From the NCBI RefSeq assembly GCF_030811455.1, contig NZ_JAUSQU010000001.1, forward strand, positions 3,100,001 to 3,164,000: 64,000 bases of DNA, in the 5' to 3' direction. Positions 24,841 through 33,902 of the stretch are shown here, piece after piece. The translations under genes and the position numbers were made by a program. Under the pieces are notes generated by a model that saw only the letters and a list, made by a program, of their open reading frames with translations, had not been told where the DNA came from and ran no database searches. The DNA comes from Streptosporangium lutulentum (GTDB lineage: Bacteria; Actinomycetota; Actinomycetes; Streptosporangiales; Streptosporangiaceae). Positions within the stretch are counted from its first letter, which is position 1, and every line of letters begins with the position of its first letter.

Positions 24841-26591
24841 GGGCTCGCAGATTATTAACACGCAGCTTTGATCTTCGGTAGCGGAATGATGCCTTCCACC
24901 GCGGCCAGATCGTAGAGAGCCTCCAGCGTTGGCAGGCGATGAGGACTGGGCTGGATGGTGTACCCGGCCTGCTGGAGGAGTTGCCGGGTCTCACGCATGC
25001 GCCGGTTGAGGGTTTCGGGCCGGACGGTGAACAACTCGGCGATGGCGACCTGGGGTAAGCCGAACCGGTAGTGGACAAGGGCGCTCAGCAGCCGGTCGGC
25101 GAGGGTGAGGATGGGACGGCGTCCGGTGCCGGGAGCGGCCATGCGCGGACGGTGCCCGCGTCGCTTGTCCAGGTGTGCTTCGCGCTGCTGGTCATGCAGC
25201 GTCAGCAGGGTGGCGATCAGGGTGTCCCAGCCCGGGCCGGTCAGTCCGGTCAGGGCAGGGTGACAGAGCCAGGCCAGGTCGGGGCTCGGCTGGTCGAACG
25301 GGTCCGGGACATCGTTGACCTGGGCGTAAGCCTGCGGACGCAGCGTGTAGTTCCAATCGCCGTGCCAGTCGTGACGCTGCAACGGTAGAGCGTCCATCTG
25401 CCTGTCGCTGATGGTGATGCCGGTCGGGTAGATGCTGATATCGAGGTCGGCGTGCACGCGAAGCCCGGTGCGGGTGGTGGTGGAGGCGATGGTCTGCATG
25501 ATGACCTCGTGGCTGCTCAGCGGTCGGCCCCGCCAGTTCATGGTGATGTGCGAGAACAGCCGATGCTCGACCTTGTTCCACTTGGAGGTGCCGGGCGGAA
25601 AATGGCACACGGTGATCTCCAGCCCGGTCTCCACCGCCAGTGCGGCCAGCTCAGACTTCCAGGCTCGGGTGCGATACCCGTTGGATCCTCCCGCGTCGGC
25701 GGTGATCAGCAGGCGTGTGGCCAGCGGGTAGTCGTTGCTGCCGGTTGCTTTCCACCAGCGGCGGATGGACTCCACGGCGAAGGCGGCGGTGTCGTGGTCG
25801 GTGCCGACGTTCACCCAGCCGGCATTCGCCGTGAGGTCGTAGATGCCGTACGGCACCGCTTTGCCCAGGCTCTGGTCGAGGAAGTCGTGGGTGCGGGTGG
25901 CCGTCGGTTCGCCCACCGGCCGCCAGGTTCGGCCCGCGTTCTTGAACTCCCCGACGAGTTCCTTCTTCTTGGTGTCCACGCTGATCACCGGATCGCCCGT
26001 GTGCTGATAGCTCGTGACCTGCTCGTTGATGTAGCGGAACTGGCCATCGCGGTCCGGATGCTGCTTGCCTTCGATGGTCTTGGCGTTGGCCTGCAGGCTG
26101 AATCCTTCCTCTCGCAGGAGGTCGGCGATGACATCGGCGCTGACCCGATGTCCTTGCTGCGTCAGTTCGGTGGCCAGGGTGCGGGTGGACTTGGTGGTCC
26201 ACCGCAACGGCGACATCGGATCGCCCCGTTCGTCCGGTTCAACCAGGGCCAGCAGCGCTGGCCGCAGCCCGGGGTCCAGATCGACCAGGCGTTTGCGGCC
26301 CCCACCCCGGCGGCGCGCCCGCCCCAGCGGCTCGGTACCTGAGTCCAGCTCATCGACTCCTAACGACACCGTCGCCTCACGGACATCCGCAGCTCGGGCC
26401 ACCGCCCGGATCCCGCCATGCCCCAAGGCACGAGCTTCGGCCCCCATCAGCAGCCGCCGCTGCCGTTCATCCAGATGAGGAAAAATCGTCCCGAACTTCA
26501 GCCTCAGCGTCTCCACCGTTTCCTGCGTCACGCCCATACCATCTCAACGAACGCAAACCCGGCAAGCTACGGCTTATTTCTCTGCGAGCCC
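24841..26591 (-). mobile_element. ISAzo13-type insertion sequence
   Basis: Ends GGGCTCGCAGATTATTA (left) and, inverted, GGGCTCGCAGAGAAATA (right) are flanked by TTA on both sides (24838-24840, 26592-26594), consistent with a 3-bp target duplication. Length 1751 bp, filled by one transposase gene with short margins. Confidence 0.8.
24855..26537 (-). CDS. ISAzo13-family transposase
   Basis: A 560-residue DDE transposase. N-terminal helix-turn-helix region includes EARALGHGGIRAVARAADV. The catalytic core holds PVISVDTKKKELVGEFKNAG (first Asp), LLITADAGGSNGYRTRAWK (second Asp), and FPPGTSKWNKVEHRLFSHI (Glu), the ISAzo13 signatures. The reading frame is unbroken and both ends of the element are intact, so it may be active. 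ATG 26537 lies 54 bases inside the right end. Confidence 0.9.
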   Translation of the reverse strand: MGVTQETVETLRLKFGTIFPHLDERQRRLLMGAEARALGHGGIRAVARAADVREATVSLGVDELDSGTEPLGRARRRGGGRKRLVDLDPGLRPALLALVEPDERGDPMSPLRWTTKSTRTLATELTQQGHRVSADVIADLLREEGFSLQANAKTIEGKQHPDRDGQFRYINEQVTSYQHTGDPVISVDTKKKELVGEFKNAGRTWRPVGEPTATRTHDFLDQSLGKAVPYGIYDLTANAGWVNVGTDHDTAAFAVESIRRWWKATGSNDYPLATRLLITADAGGSNGYRTRAWKSELAALAVETGLEITVCHFPPGTSKWNKVEHRLFSHITMNWRGRPLSSHEVIMQTIASTTTRTGLRVHADLDISIYPTGITISDRQMDALPLQRHDWHGDWNYTLRPQAYAQVNDVPDPFDQPSPDLAWLCHPALTGLTGPGWDTLIATLLTLHDQQREAHLDKRRGHRPRMAAPGTGRRPILTLADRLLSALVHYRFGLPQVAIAELFTVRPETLNRRMRETRQLLQQAGYTIQPSPHRLPTLEALYDLAAVEGIIPLPKIKAAC

Positions 26592-26745
26592 TTAGTGTTC
26601 AAAGGCGATGTCAAGGTCATAACCGAATCGGTTTTCGAAATGCGGCCCCGCCGATCGGGAACATGCTGATTCGGAGTTCCATCTCGCTGCCGACCGCGAT
26701 GGTGCGCGTGCCCACCGCCCATCGACGACCGAAGAGGATTCCACC

Positions 26746-28545
26746 ATGGCAGATGACGAGCAGAAGTTCGCCGAGGGCGGCGTCAAGATGTTGATCTCCC
26801 TGGGGGGCCTTGCCTTGGGCGGCGCCCCGACTGTCGTCGGATTGATCAGCTTCGTGTCCGGTGTCATCGGCTTCCTGGCCGGCGGCTCCACTGACGACGC
26901 CGTGGCGCGCCTCAAACAGGAGATCGACACGCTCAAAGCAGACCTGGCCAGGCTGGACGAGCGGATCGACGAACTGGCTCTAGAACAGGGTCAGGAGGCC
27001 AACCGGAACGTCCAGGCACGCGTCGATGCCCAACTCGATGACATCGAACGCCTCAGGCTCCGTTTCGCTGACTCGCCAAGTGACGTGGACACGGCCGTGG
27101 ACGTGGCCAATGAGCTCGGTGTCGTCATCGACGCGTTCCTCCGACACGACTTCGACCTCTGGCGCTGGACGGACGTGGTCGAGAAGGACGGGCATATAGA
27201 CCTCGAGAGGCTGCGGTTCAAGAACGTCCCGACCCTGCCGGTCTACCTGCTCGGGCTGCTGACCTGGCTCGCCGCCCGACAAGTGGTCGTCGACGCGAAG
27301 CAGCGGCACCGACTGGACGGCGACGCGCCCAGGATCAGCCGTCACCTCCAGGCCGTCTCGGTACACGATGAGTTCGACAAGTACGCGGACGGGAATGCCT
27401 CGGTCCCCGCCTCGATCACCGAGCACATCAAGTGGCGGATCAGGGCCTGGGTGATCTCGCTCAATCGGCAGCCGGTGGACCGGACCTGTCGTTTCTACTT
27501 CGAGGTGCGGGACTGGATGACGGACCGCAGGATGTCGGCGGACAACTTCGAGATCATCACCCCCGGTGACAACGTGTTGTGCACCATCAACCCTGCCTCG
27601 CTGGGCACCCCGCACACCGAACTTCAGATGGAAACCGACGCAGGAGTGGACATCCTCAACGAGATGGCGGTGACGCTTGACCGGGTGGCCAGGACGGGCT
27701 CGGTACGCGAGCAGCTCATCGGCCGGTTTCCCGACACCAAGGTCTACCCGTCGGCCATCCTCTACGTCATCGCGCAAAACGGCGACCTACACTGGTACCG
27801 CAACGAGTCGTCAAGCCAACCCGGTGGTTCGACCACCTGGCAGGGCCCGAAGCAGGTGGGCAACGGCTGGCACGGCTTCACCACGGTCTTCTCCGGCGGC
27901 GGGGCCGCAATCTACGGCGCCCAGCCCGACGGCACGCTGGTCTGGTATGGCCACGATGGCTGCTTCACTGGCTCACTGACCTGGCGAGCGCTGCGTCAGG
28001 TCGGCAGCGGCTGGCACGGCTTCAAGGCGATCTTCTCAGGGGGCGAATATGTCGTCTACGGCATCCTGCCCGACGGCACGCTGGTCTGGTACAAGCACAA
28101 CGGGGCCGCGAACGGCGGTAATGACACCACCTGGTCTGGTCCGGTCGTGGTTGGTTCGGGGTGGCATTCGTTCGCGAAGGTCTTCTCCGGGGGGCAGGGC
28201 GTCATCTTCGCCATTGGCACCGACGGAATTCTCACCCGCTACCACCACAGGGGATATGCCACCGGCACACATGACTGGGGACCGCATATCGCGATCGGCA
28301 CCGGCTGGAACAGCTTCCAGGAGGTCGTGGCCGGACCCGACGGGGTGTTTTACGCCTTCACCAGGGATGGCCGGATTCTCTGGTACTGCTACCGGGGTGA
28401 GCGCCCGGCACCGCTGTTTCCTCCCGGCGGAGCCGGGGGCCACGATCCGCACATCTGGGAGGGACCGGTCGAGATCAAGCGCGGTGTGCCCGGTTTCAAG
28501 TCCGTCTTCCGGCTGATGGATCCGCCGTACCACGGCCCCAACTAA
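26746..28545 (+). CDS. Helical, membrane-active-like domain with tachylectin-type propeller
   Basis: A 599-residue protein. Residues about 10-50 are a glycine-rich hydrophobic stretch (MLISLGGLALGGAPTVVGLI, then VSGVIGFLAGG); about 52-110 a heptad coiled coil (RLKQEIDTLKADLARLDERI); the middle is unassigned. From about 335 on, five units of about 47 residues share W-G--V-G-GW--F---F-GG---Y----DGTL-WY, the tachylectin-2 five-bladed lectin propeller. GAAGAGGA precedes the ATG. The layout, membrane-inserting helices plus a sugar-binding propeller, suggests a pore-forming or adhesive protein. No signal peptide is evident. Function is inferred. Confidence 0.6.
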   Translation: MADDEQKFAEGGVKMLISLGGLALGGAPTVVGLISFVSGVIGFLAGGSTDDAVARLKQEIDTLKADLARLDERIDELALEQGQEANRNVQARVDAQLDDIERLRLRFADSPSDVDTAVDVANELGVVIDAFLRHDFDLWRWTDVVEKDGHIDLERLRFKNVPTLPVYLLGLLTWLAARQVVVDAKQRHRLDGDAPRISRHLQAVSVHDEFDKYADGNASVPASITEHIKWRIRAWVISLNRQPVDRTCRFYFEVRDWMTDRRMSADNFEIITPGDNVLCTINPASLGTPHTELQMETDAGVDILNEMAVTLDRVARTGSVREQLIGRFPDTKVYPSAILYVIAQNGDLHWYRNESSSQPGGSTTWQGPKQVGNGWHGFTTVFSGGGAAIYGAQPDGTLVWYGHDGCFTGSLTWRALRQVGSGWHGFKAIFSGGEYVVYGILPDGTLVWYKHNGAANGGNDTTWSGPVVVGSGWHSFAKVFSGGQGVIFAIGTDGILTRYHHRGYATGTHDWGPHIAIGTGWNSFQEVVAGPDGVFYAFTRDGRILWYCYRGERPAPLFPPGGAGGHDPHIWEGPVEIKRGVPGFKSVFRLMDPPYHGPN

Positions 28546-28585
28546 AGGCACATCCGATGCTGCGCGAGCTCGGCGTCACCGCATC

Positions 28586-28602
28586 CAGCCGGCTTCCGGC
28601 TG
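28586..28602. terminator. Hairpin after the propeller gene
   Basis: CAGCCGG-CTT-CCGGCTG, a perfect 7-bp stem with a 3-base loop, 40 bases after the stop at 28545. No T-run follows. Weak terminator candidate. Confidence 0.4.
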
Positions 28603-28635
28603 TCCTGACAGCGGCGAACAGCCGGCCGTAGCGAT

Positions 28636-29090
28636 CGGCTCCAGCGTCCGCACCGCCCTCATCACCCTGATCTCCTGCGTCTACTGCTCCGGCTGGTGGA
28701 TCAGCGGCTTTGTCCTCGCCGTCTTCCTGCCGGCCACTGGAGCCTTCGGCCAAGCCTCCCCGCTGGTCCACGCCATCGAATGGGCCGCCGTCCTCGGCAA
28801 CCGCCGGGACGACTCCTGCAAGGACTCCAGCGCATGACCGCCCGCCGGCGGGGAGAGCTCACCGCGGCCGCCGCCCGCTTCACCACCCGGTTCCTCAAGA
28901 CCCGCCTCAACGGCCAATCCTCCGGCCGGCAGAACACCGCCTGGAACTTCTACGACCAGGCGCCCGAAGTCCGCTTCCTCCTGAGTCGGCAACGCCATGT
29001 CCGGCGCCCGCCTCTTCGCCGGCCGCCGCGCTGACGACGGCACCGTCGAACCCGGGCACATCGGGAGCCGCGGCCTCGCGCCTACGCTTC
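28636..29090 (+). pseudogene. Prophage remnant: membrane protein tail and portal-protein fragment
   Basis: A frame with TALITLISCVYCSGWWISGF and WAAVLGNRRDD ends at TGA 28837, overlapping (ATGA) an ATG at 28834. From there MTARRRGELTAAAARFTTRF, NTAWNFYDQAPEVRFLL and, after a frame slip near 28990, NAMSGARLFAGRRADDGTVE follow. This order (basic N-terminus, W-FYD--PE-RF, A-S-ARL) resembles the start of actinophage portal proteins. The rest is missing. The overlap of stop and start is typical of phage gene clusters. Confidence 0.4.
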
Positions 29091-29239
29091 CCGTTTCTTC
29101 AGACGACGGAAAAGGCCGTCCGAATATTCGTCATTTGCCCGATGCTGTACCGATCTGTCGTGGCTACCGTCCCAGGTGGGGGGCCGAGGCTCGCACTCCG
29201 CGCGGCTGGCCGCCTCCTGCAAATGAGGGTGAGGTGACC

Positions 29240-31228
29240 ATGGCCAAGCGGAGGATAGCCGCCGCCGTGGGTGCGGTCGGTTTGTTGGGCACGCTGCTGA
29301 TGGGAGCGGTCCCGGCGGTCCCGGCGATCGCCGCGTCGGCGGACGTCGGGTCGGCGACGGTGGTGCCGCTGCAGGTGACCGGCCCGCCGGAGGAACGGCT
29401 GAACCTGATCATCTTAGGCGACGGCTACACGGCCGAGGAGATGCAGCAGTTCCGCGACGACGTTGACAAGCACCTCAACGTGCAGTGGAGCATCGAGCCG
29501 TTCCGCAGCTACCGTGACTACTTCAACGTGTACATGATCGAGATCGTGTCGGGGGCGTCCGGCATCAGCTGCGACCCCGACGACGGCAACGTCCGCCGCG
29601 ACACGCCGCTGAAGCTCCAGTACGCGTCCACCTGCCCGGCCGGCGTGAACGCCCGCGGCGTCACGTTCGGCACCGGCGGACAGCAGGCGCTGGAGCAGTA
29701 CGTGTCGATGATCCCGGGTGTGACGGCCCAGAACCGGCAGACCCTGACGATCGCCAACACCAGCACGTACGGCGGCATCGGCGGCCGCAACGCCACGACG
29801 ACCGGCCAGGCGCCGCAGGGCCCTCTGGTCAGCCCGCACGAGCTGGGCCACTCGCTGGGCCAGCTCCAGGACGAGTACCCGTACAGCGCCCGCAACGTCC
29901 CCGGCGGCGTGCACCCGGACACCGAGCCGACGTCGATCCACCACACCCGGCTGACCACGCAGGAGATGCTGGACCAGCAGGCCAAGTGGTACCGCTGGCT
30001 GGGTGAGAAGAGCCTGTCCGGCGGCATCATCGACCGCTATGAGAGCGGCATGACCCGCTCGTCCAACGTGTGGCGGCCGAGCGAGCACTCGATCATGCGA
30101 TGGATCGGCTACCACTTCGACCAGGTCGGCCGCGAGCGGATGATCGAGAAGATCTCCGGCCGGCGCGACGTGGCGCAGATGTCCCTGCACTCCACACCCA
30201 CCGACCAGCCGGTCTCCCCCAAGGACGTGCTCTGGGTCGAGACGATGCACCCGCTCTACCACGAGCTCACCGTCACCTGGGCGGTCAACGGCAGGACCGT
30301 CAAGAAGACCGACAACAGCCGGAACCTCGACCTCGAGAAGCACCGCGTACGGCCCGGCGACACCGTCACCGTCACGGTGTCCGACGACACCAAGGACGTA
30401 CGCGACCCGGCCGTGGCCGACGGCGGCACGCTCACCCAGACCCGGCAGTGGACGATCGCCGAGCCCGCCGCCAAGGGCGCTTCCACGCCGCCCGAGGCGA
30501 GCCCGGTCGAGTTCACCTCGTCGACGGCGACCACCCACCCCGTCGGCGGCAAGGACGTCGTGTACGTCGAGACGACCCACCCGCGCGACCGCGTCCTGGA
30601 CGTCACCTGGAAGCTCAACGGCAAGACGCTGCACAACCGGGAGAACAGCCGCAACCTCAACCTCGCCGACCTGCGCCTGAAGCCGGGCACGTACCAGCTG
30701 ACGGCGACGGTGTCCGACCCGGCAAGGCACCGCGGCCCGACCGACACGCTCACCTGGACCGTCGACAACGTCGCGCCCGAGGTGACGCACGCGCTGTCCC
30801 AGCCGGTCTCGGCCAACGGCGAGCGCGGCCGCACGCCGAGCTACAAGTTCGACGAGTGGTTCGAGATGGGCCTCAACGCCACCGACAACCAGGAGGGCTA
30901 CGTCGTCATCGAGTTCCAGCTCGACGGTGACGGCTGGTTCAACTACCACGGCTGGCCGGACGCGTCCGAGGGCACGCCGTACCGCTTCACCCCGTCCGGG
31001 ACGGTCATCAAGGAGATCGCCTACGGCAACCTCGGCACCGGCGGTCTCACCAAGGCGCCGTTCGAGCAGTCCTACCCGGACTTCAAGCCCGGCTACGGCA
31101 AGCACGAGATCCAGTACCGGGCCATCGACGCCGCGGGCAACATCAGCGAGCCGAAGAAGTTCACGGTGACGGTCAACGACACCAACGGCGCAGTGCCCCT
31201 GCCCCCGGGCGCCATCGTCGTCGACTGA
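29240..31228 (+). CDS. Secreted M64-family metallopeptidase
   Basis: A 662-residue exported zinc protease of the IgA-peptidase M64 family. Signal peptide residues 1-32 (VGLLGTLLMGAVPAVPAIAA). Peptidase domain about 50-320 with LIILGDGYTAEEM and the zinc motif HELGHSLGQLQDEY (His200, Glu201, His204, Asp211). C-terminal half: two Ig-like beta units of about 100 residues with the same start (VSPKDVLWVETMHP and VGGKDVVYVETTHP) and a final sandwich (about 590-650). ATG 29240 has GAGGTG upstream. A strong palindrome follows as terminator. It stands alone. Confidence 0.88.
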   Translation: MAKRRIAAAVGAVGLLGTLLMGAVPAVPAIAASADVGSATVVPLQVTGPPEERLNLIILGDGYTAEEMQQFRDDVDKHLNVQWSIEPFRSYRDYFNVYMIEIVSGASGISCDPDDGNVRRDTPLKLQYASTCPAGVNARGVTFGTGGQQALEQYVSMIPGVTAQNRQTLTIANTSTYGGIGGRNATTTGQAPQGPLVSPHELGHSLGQLQDEYPYSARNVPGGVHPDTEPTSIHHTRLTTQEMLDQQAKWYRWLGEKSLSGGIIDRYESGMTRSSNVWRPSEHSIMRWIGYHFDQVGRERMIEKISGRRDVAQMSLHSTPTDQPVSPKDVLWVETMHPLYHELTVTWAVNGRTVKKTDNSRNLDLEKHRVRPGDTVTVTVSDDTKDVRDPAVADGGTLTQTRQWTIAEPAAKGASTPPEASPVEFTSSTATTHPVGGKDVVYVETTHPRDRVLDVTWKLNGKTLHNRENSRNLNLADLRLKPGTYQLTATVSDPARHRGPTDTLTWTVDNVAPEVTHALSQPVSANGERGRTPSYKFDEWFEMGLNATDNQEGYVVIEFQLDGDGWFNYHGWPDASEGTPYRFTPSGTVIKEIAYGNLGTGGLTKAPFEQSYPDFKPGYGKHEIQYRAIDAAGNISEPKKFTVTVNDTNGAVPLPPGAIVVD

Positions 31229-31241
31229 CGCGCACTCCTGT

Positions 31242-31304
31242 GAAGCCCGCAGCTCGGGCTTCATGAAGAACCGGCCCGCCCGGCCGATCGGCCGGGCGGG
31301 CCGG
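31242..31304. terminator. Double hairpin after the M64 gene
   Basis: GAAGCCCG-CAGCT-CGGGCTTC (31242-31262) is followed by a perfect 34-bp palindrome at 31271-31304 whose 17-base arm starts CCGGCCCGCCCGG. Both lie just after the stop at 31228. The second is one of the strongest possible GC hairpins and can act in both directions. Confidence 0.75.
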
Positions 31305-31519
31305 ACTGGATGAGGTCGCGGAGGCAGACGAGCCGCTGACGCTGGAAGAGTTCCTTGCCGCGCGGTAGCCGTACCCCGTGACCGGCGACGCGAACTGGCT
31401 CGGCGCCGCCGCCACCCTGATCGGCGCCTACCGGCAAGCGCACCCCGCCGTAGGTGCAGATGACCGAGCCGGCGGCGCTGATGCATCCGGCGGCCAGGTT
31501 GGTGATCGGCCTCGGTACT

Positions 31520-31585
31520 GGTGGAGTCACTTATTCGACTATCGCGAGTTCTCGATGCCGAGGGCCGTGGTAGTGACTTTCCGTG
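31520..31585 (+). repeat. Dispersed ~66-bp repeat, copy C
   Basis: GGTGGAGTCACTTATTCGAC, then TATCGCGAGTTCTCG ... GTGACTTTCCGTG. Most diverged of the three copies. It is preceded by GGTACTG and lies about 100 bases upstream of the DUF6461 gene. Together with copy B (32451) it brackets that gene in direct orientation. Confidence 0.6.
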
Positions 31586-31681
31586 ATGCCGGCGGCAACA
31601 AGCCGGGCTCTCGGGCAGCAGGTGCGCGCGGAAGGGCGAAGTGGGCCTGACTATGTCGGTGGGGCCTGCCAAGATCGCGAC

Positions 31682-32425
31682 ATGACAATCGATGCGCTGA
31701 CGCCGTTCCGGTGGCTGCAACCGCCGTACGGCGATCGGGGCGACCTGCTCGGCGAGATCTACTGCGTGACCTTGGTGCGTGGGCTCGACCCGGCCGAGGT
31801 GCTGCGCCGGTTCGGCGCCCGTACAAGCACGCAGATGAGCTTCGCCGAGTTGGAGCTGGCAGTCTCCGACTTCACGATGGTGACCGAGGGTGGTGAGGGA
31901 GGTGGTTATGTCGGAGTGGTCGCAACCGGCGACGGGTGCGCGGCGGTGGAGCCGTGTGGCTGGTCGGGGACGGGCAACCCGACGCTGGAGCGTCTGTCGG
32001 CCGATACCGACGTGGTGTCCGTCCTGCGGCATGACTATGCCTGCGACTACTTTCATTACGCCGCGGACGGCATGGTGCTCACGGCTTTCGACCCGACTTT
32101 TCCCGAGCGTCGCTCCGGTGCCGACACCGACCGGCTCGCCGGCCTCATGCGCGAGTTCGGTCTGCCTCTCGAGGAGGGCTCAGATGAGGACGGGGATCAA
32201 CGCTACGACGACCTGTCCGGGCATGGCCTCGCGCGGATGTTCGCGATGGCGGCCCGCCTCACCGGCGTGACGTTCACCGCCGATCTGCTGGACGGACCGT
32301 TCCTGGTGGGCGCGATCGCCGACCTGCCACCGTCACAAGAGCCTCAGCCCGGGAAGAGCCTCGGCGCTTTACTCGAGCAACTGAAAGCGGCAGGCGGCCC
32401 TGAGTCTGATCATGGCGCTGCTTAA
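31682..32425 (+). CDS. DUF6461 protein
   Basis: A 247-residue protein of an actinomycete family of unknown function: LLGEIYCVTLVRGLDPAEVL with RFGA near residue 30, the central AAVEPCGWSG, and the Arg/Asp-rich LRHDYACDYFHYAADG. The pattern of a repeated alpha/beta unit is common to DUF6461 members. No signal peptide or membrane helix. The start ATG 31682 lacks a strong ribosome site. It is flanked by two copies of the 66-bp repeat. Confidence 0.65.
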   Translation: MTIDALTPFRWLQPPYGDRGDLLGEIYCVTLVRGLDPAEVLRRFGARTSTQMSFAELELAVSDFTMVTEGGEGGGYVGVVATGDGCAAVEPCGWSGTGNPTLERLSADTDVVSVLRHDYACDYFHYAADGMVLTAFDPTFPERRSGADTDRLAGLMREFGLPLEEGSDEDGDQRYDDLSGHGLARMFAMAARLTGVTFTADLLDGPFLVGAIADLPPSQEPQPGKSLGALLEQLKAAGGPESDHGAA

Positions 32426-32450
32426 CCCCCATGGGCCTGCGGTACTGACT

Positions 32451-32516
32451 GGTGGGCTCGCGTATTCAACTGTCGCGAGTTGTCGTTCCCCTGGGCCCTA
32501 CTGGTGACGTTCCGTG
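32451..32516 (+). repeat. Dispersed ~66-bp repeat, copy B
   Basis: GGTGGGCTCGCGTATTCAAC, then TGTCGCGAGTTGTCGTTCCC ... GTGACGTTCCGTG. Closest to copy A at 19233 (about 80 percent by eye). It starts 25 bases after the DUF6461 stop and ends 20 bases before the 3' end of the DUF6924 gene on the other strand. Confidence 0.65.
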
Positions 32517-32536
32517 CTCGCCGGAGGCGTGGCGGT

Positions 32537-32947
32537 TCAGTCGTGGAACCCGCGGAAGACGCCGTCCGCGTCGGCGCTCTCGGCGAACTCGCCGAAGTCC
32601 ATGTTGCCGATGGAGAGGTTGGCGTGAATCCCGGGGATCTCGGAGGGGATGACGCGCATCTCCCATGTGACTTCCAGCTCGATGACCAGGAACGGCATCT
32701 CCTGCGAATCGACGGTGACCTTGTCGGCGATGACGAGGATCGGGTCCTGGTATCCGTCCGGGAGCAGGGCGAGGATCTGCTGCGCGGTGAGGCCTTGATA
32801 GGCGGGGTCCTCGACGACCTCGAACTCCTTTGCCCAGCCGTCCTTGTCGATGTCGCCGAGCGTGTTTCGTACGGCCTGCCATCGTTCCTGGTCAGAGAAG
32901 TCGGTACGCACCACGAGCAGGGCGTCGACTTTGGGCAACATGTCCAT
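32537..32947 (-). CDS. DUF6924 protein
   Basis: A 136-residue protein with LPKVDALLVVRTDFSDQERW, VVEDPAYQGLTAQQILALLP and DPILVIADKVTVDSQEMPFL. This is the DUF6924 pattern (RTDFSD...W, then ADK...) of uncharacterised actinomycete proteins. The start at 32947 is chosen by family length; the frame is open to 33070 without a better ribosome site. It converges with the DUF6461 gene. Confidence 0.65.
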   Translation of the reverse strand: MDMLPKVDALLVVRTDFSDQERWQAVRNTLGDIDKDGWAKEFEVVEDPAYQGLTAQQILALLPDGYQDPILVIADKVTVDSQEMPFLVIELEVTWEMRVIPSEIPGIHANLSIGNMDFGEFAESADADGVFRGFHD

Positions 32948-33142
32948 CTGACGATCTTCGAGGCAATGCCAGTGGCTCCGCAAGCTCACCGACGACCGTA
33001 GTGTCTGTAGTGGCGTTTGGAACATCGGTACAGCGGTTAACGCTAAGCCGGTGATCATGGCGTCTAGCACAGGTGACAGGCCCGGCGGCGGGGTTCGGCG
33101 GAAGATCCCTTATCAGGGTCGGGCGCCGATAGCTTCACGCTC

Positions 33143-33722
33143 ATGCCAGTGGAGTTCCTGACCGACGAACAAGCGGTGTCGTACGGCAAGTTCGACTTCG
33201 AGGTGAACGCCTGGACCGGCTTCCCGGACGCCTTCGTGCACCTCGGGGATGGCACCACCCGGATGAAGGACCTGTCCACCTCGGTAGTCGCGCTGCTGGT
33301 GTCCGAGGCGTGCAACATCGGCCTGGTCCCGGTGGTGAACCCCGCCCATGAGTCGCTGACCCGGGCCCGGCTCGTGCACGTCGACCAGTACTACCTGCGG
33401 GCCGACACGATCGCCGCGACGAACGCGCGGCTGATCGCCGCCCAGGCCAAGGTGCCCATCGTGAAGTTCTGGGGTGAGGGCCTGCTCGCCTCGGTCGACG
33501 GACTGCGGTTCGTCGTCCCCGTCCGGACCGTCAGCGCGGCGCCGTCGCCGAAGTACTTCGGGTTCAAGCGGGGCATCACCTGGCTCAACGCAGTAAACGA
33601 CCAGGTCGCGGACATCGGGCAGATGGTCGTCCCCGGCACCCCGCGCGACTCCCTGCACATCCTGGACGCGCTGCTGAACCTGGACGGCGGGGTCAGGCCG
33701 GAGATGGTGGCGACCGACAACG
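33143..33722 (+). pseudogene. Tn3-family transposase remnant
   Basis: MPVEFLTDEQAVSYGKFD, the usual start of actinobacterial Tn3-type TnpA, is fused in frame to part of the catalytic core: DAFVHLGDGTTRMKDLSTSV, NPAHESLTRARLVHVDQYYL, VVPVRTVSAAPSPKYFGFKR and DALLNLDGGVRPEMVATDN, with one catalytic Asp. Several hundred residues between, and the C-terminus with the last acidic residue, are gone. After 33722 the frame is random. GGGGTTCGGCGGAAGATCCC about 50 bases upstream may be an old terminal repeat. Confidence 0.75.
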
Positions 33723-33902
33723 ACCCCGGCTGCCGGCTCCCTGCGCCCGCTGCGCGACCCGGACGCGCCCGAGCTGGACGAGGACGACAAAGGCGTGGAC
33801 TGAACGCCCACATCGGGCGACGCGGGCATATCAGGTGGCCGAGGTGCTCGGAAATCGCAAGCGCCGGTAGGGGGCTGATGTCAGGCTGCCTGATATGTCC
33901 AA

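Noticed and set aside
29414..32056. 880-codon minus-strand frame
   Set aside because: Antisense to the M64 peptidase and DUF6461 genes, with low-complexity composition and no motifs.
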